NCBI GenBank assembly: GCA_033182465.1
Contig: CP137319.1
Coordinates: forward strand, 2,542,001-2,606,000
Reading direction: 5' to 3'
Source of the DNA: Sanghuangporus weigelae
Lineage: Eukaryota > Basidiomycota > Agaricomycetes > Hymenochaetales > Hymenochaetaceae
Length of the DNA stretch: 64,000 nucleotides
Positions within the stretch are counted from its first letter, which is position 1. Every line of letters starts with the position of its first letter. The notes below the pieces were generated by a model, which was not told where the DNA came from, did not search any database, and saw nothing but the letters and a program-made list of their open reading frames with translations. The position numbers and the translations under genes are program-made. Shown here in pieces: positions 62,331 to 64,000 of this stretch.

Positions 62331-63524
62331 GTTGCAGGAGACGGGGCGGGTCCGGCAAATGGGTCAGTGGAGCGGACGATTGTGAGCGGGACGGAGATAT
62401 CGCAGATTATATAGGAACGCCCTGGCTTGTTCTGATCAAAACTGATATGTCCTCTGAAAGATTGATCTTCTCGGCAGCATGATCGAAAAAGCCTATTGCA
62501 TGCGCCTCCCACGCATATCGGCTAGAAGGGGCAAAGACAACGCTCGAAATGAGTGTGGCTGTGACTAGGGTATGGTGCGTCCTGATTCGTCGGCACGGAT
62601 TCAGACCTGCTTTAGGCAACTATCCGCTGGATCTAAGAACAATCGAGTAGAAGTCCGGTCAGTTCCAAGATGAATGAAGTTAGATTTGCAAACCACGTTT
62701 TGAATGATGCCAGGGCCATATTCTTTAGAGTGATCGACACTTTGTGCCGATCGCGTGACTTTGCCGAGACCAACCCTGATTGATAACGTACCCATAGCCG
62801 CGGAGGTTCAAGTTGTTCCATCTCCATCTCCATCACAGCAAAGCACAGCGAGAAAATATACCGTCCGGCATGGTTTACCATGGTTTCGTAATTTCATCCT
62901 CTGTGAAATGAGGAATCAACTCAGCTCCCAGTATTCTCAGGTACCCTCCCTTCTTTCGCTTATTCTTACATCCATATTTTTTCAATTTATTCTTTATCTA
63001 TTGAATCCTTCCAGAAATACTATCACATGGTATTTGGTTGGATGTCGGGAGTTTTGCTCAAAGGTTAGATTCCGATCCTATCAATCCCACTTTCCCCAAA
63101 AGTCAGCAACTACTCACGGACATCTCTGCATCTTTGATTCAGCAGTACATCAGACCTGATGGGTATGAGGCGGTATGCCAATGATATGTCGTTTGGTTAT
63201 GTCAGGCACATCAGGTGAGAAACGATGGAACGAACGTGTGGGCCGGCCTTTTAATAACTAGTCCTGGACTGAGTAATCCGTGTCTGACTCTGTCTTCTAT
63301 AATCAGTAACTCCACCCATGAGGGCTGGTAGGCGCTGGCGAGGTTTGTTGAGGTGGCAGTCTTTATGTGAAAGCCACAAGTTCCGGAACAACGGACCAAA
63401 ACGTTTGCGGATCTTCGGTGCGCACACACGGGACTTTTGCCTCTGAAGCCCGCTCGGATCCAATGACATCCATGTCGACGTGAATATGAACTACTAAGTA
63501 TGTTGACCAGATCAACTGTGAAAC
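62331..63524. other. Intergenic region
   Basis: It lies between the start of the DUF6533-like gene and the end of the permease gene. I see no credible gene. Short frames on both strands lack family features. Confidence 0.45.
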
Positions 63525-64000
63525 CTATGCTTTATCTGTACACCTGGCGTTTCCGCTGTCGGCGTGATCCTCGACTCGTTCAACGATGGACACTAAGCTG
63601 TTTGATGACTTCGTTGTCGTATCGCAGGCGTTCGTTAATCCATCAAGCTCCTGTTGATCATACATGTCTGCATAAGCTTCACGTGGCGCTTCAACACGTA
63701 TCCCAGGGTTTTCCGGAAACACGATGTAGCTCAAGTAGTACCTGGTCCAGAGAAGATTTTAGCTATCCCTGAGTCTCAATAGCTGCTATCGAAAGAGATA
63801 TCACGTACATAATTGCAGCGATGATATACGTGAGGAGAAAGGAGAGAAAGAACATATGTTGTGCTCCAGTCGATACTGACAGTTCGTGTGTCGCAATAGT
63901 TGACGCGAACGATGGCAGGCACGGAACTAGGGAAACAATTGTCACAACTACGGCGCGTAAATTCCACCCCTTGTAGTACCAGTAGCGTCCCGAAGGGCTA
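63525..64000 (-). CDS. NCS1-family nucleobase/allantoin-type permease, 3' end (runs off the window)
   Basis: The last two exons are visible: 64000-63809 (incomplete at its 5' side) and 63741-63525, joined across a GT-AG intron at 63808-63742. The encoded C-terminus reads GRYWYYKGWNLRAVVVTIVS...PCLPSFASTIATHE, then SVSTGAQHMFFLSFLLTYI and IAAIMYYLSYIVFPENPG, followed by a hydrophilic tail ending SGNARCTDKA. RYWYYKGWNLRA before the last two helices, and the YY...FP ending, are the pattern of fungal NCS1 permeases (uracil/allantoin/purine-cytosine type), which are proton symporters of the plasma membrane. The substrate cannot be told from this part. Confidence 0.82.

Overview
The window looks like a stretch of an Agaricomycete (mushroom-forming, wood- or litter-decay basidiomycete) genome. 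The evidence is many short spliceosomal introns (about 47-80 nt) with small internal exons, a GH7 cellobiohydrolase, two families of multi-pass membrane proteins that are abundant in Agaricomycetes, a cytochrome P450 relic, and dense LTR retrotransposons. It has two gene islands, 0.3-8.4 kb and 56.8-64.0 kb, around a transposon-filled centre of about 45 kb (10-55 kb).

Left island: two paralogous 7-TM-type genes lie tail to tail (338-1917 + and 2110-3397 -). They are followed by a TA-flanked MITE (3752-4247), a secreted GH7 cellobiohydrolase whose single intron appears to use a GC-AG boundary (5375-6812 +), and a DUF1275/YoaK-type membrane protein (7185-8354 -). From 8.4 to 10 kb I see no gene.

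Centre: 10-21 kb is degenerate, duplicated, non-coding repeat, with a 27-bp minisatellite and a 1,552-bp solo LTR (17754-19305). From 20.9 to 49.5 kb is a set of nested insertions. The two arms of one foldback element now lie 25 kb apart (20.9-24.7 and 49.27-49.47 kb). Three TA-flanked palindromic MITEs lie inside it, and it was split by a chromodomain Ty3/gypsy element (element 1, 24667-49270, target duplication AGTAT). Element 1 was itself split by a second, younger copy of the same family (element 2, 27878-40184, target duplication GTCTC). Next to this lies a Ty1/copia element (49779-54997) whose pol frame has three in-frame stops.

The gypsy family is the most unusual object in the window. 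Element 2 is 12.3 kb long with 1,512-bp LTRs and is transcribed right to left. Its transcript order is U3 (with a 213-codon ORF inside the LTR), TATA box, R/U5, a candidate self-primer PBS, an AUG-free leader of about 670 nt, a coiled-coil ORF B, Gag (CCHC), Pol (PR-RT-RH-IN-chromodomain, apparently reached by -1 frameshifting at GGGAAAA), a post-pol ORF E, and then, on the opposite strand, a two-exon gene for an 88-aa single-pass membrane protein before the PPT and 3' LTR. Between the two copies the exons of that antisense gene differ only at synonymous sites, while its intron has changed freely. This is the best candidate here for an undescribed system.

Right island: a GPR1/FUN34/YaaH acetate-transporter-family gene in eight exons (56786-58008 +), a P450 pseudogene (about 58445-60311 -), a 12-exon DUF6533-like membrane protein gene (60682-62330 -), and the 3' end of an NCS1 nucleobase permease gene that runs off the window (63525-64000 -). 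Exon structures were built by hand from splice consensus, frame and family resemblance. No alignment was run.
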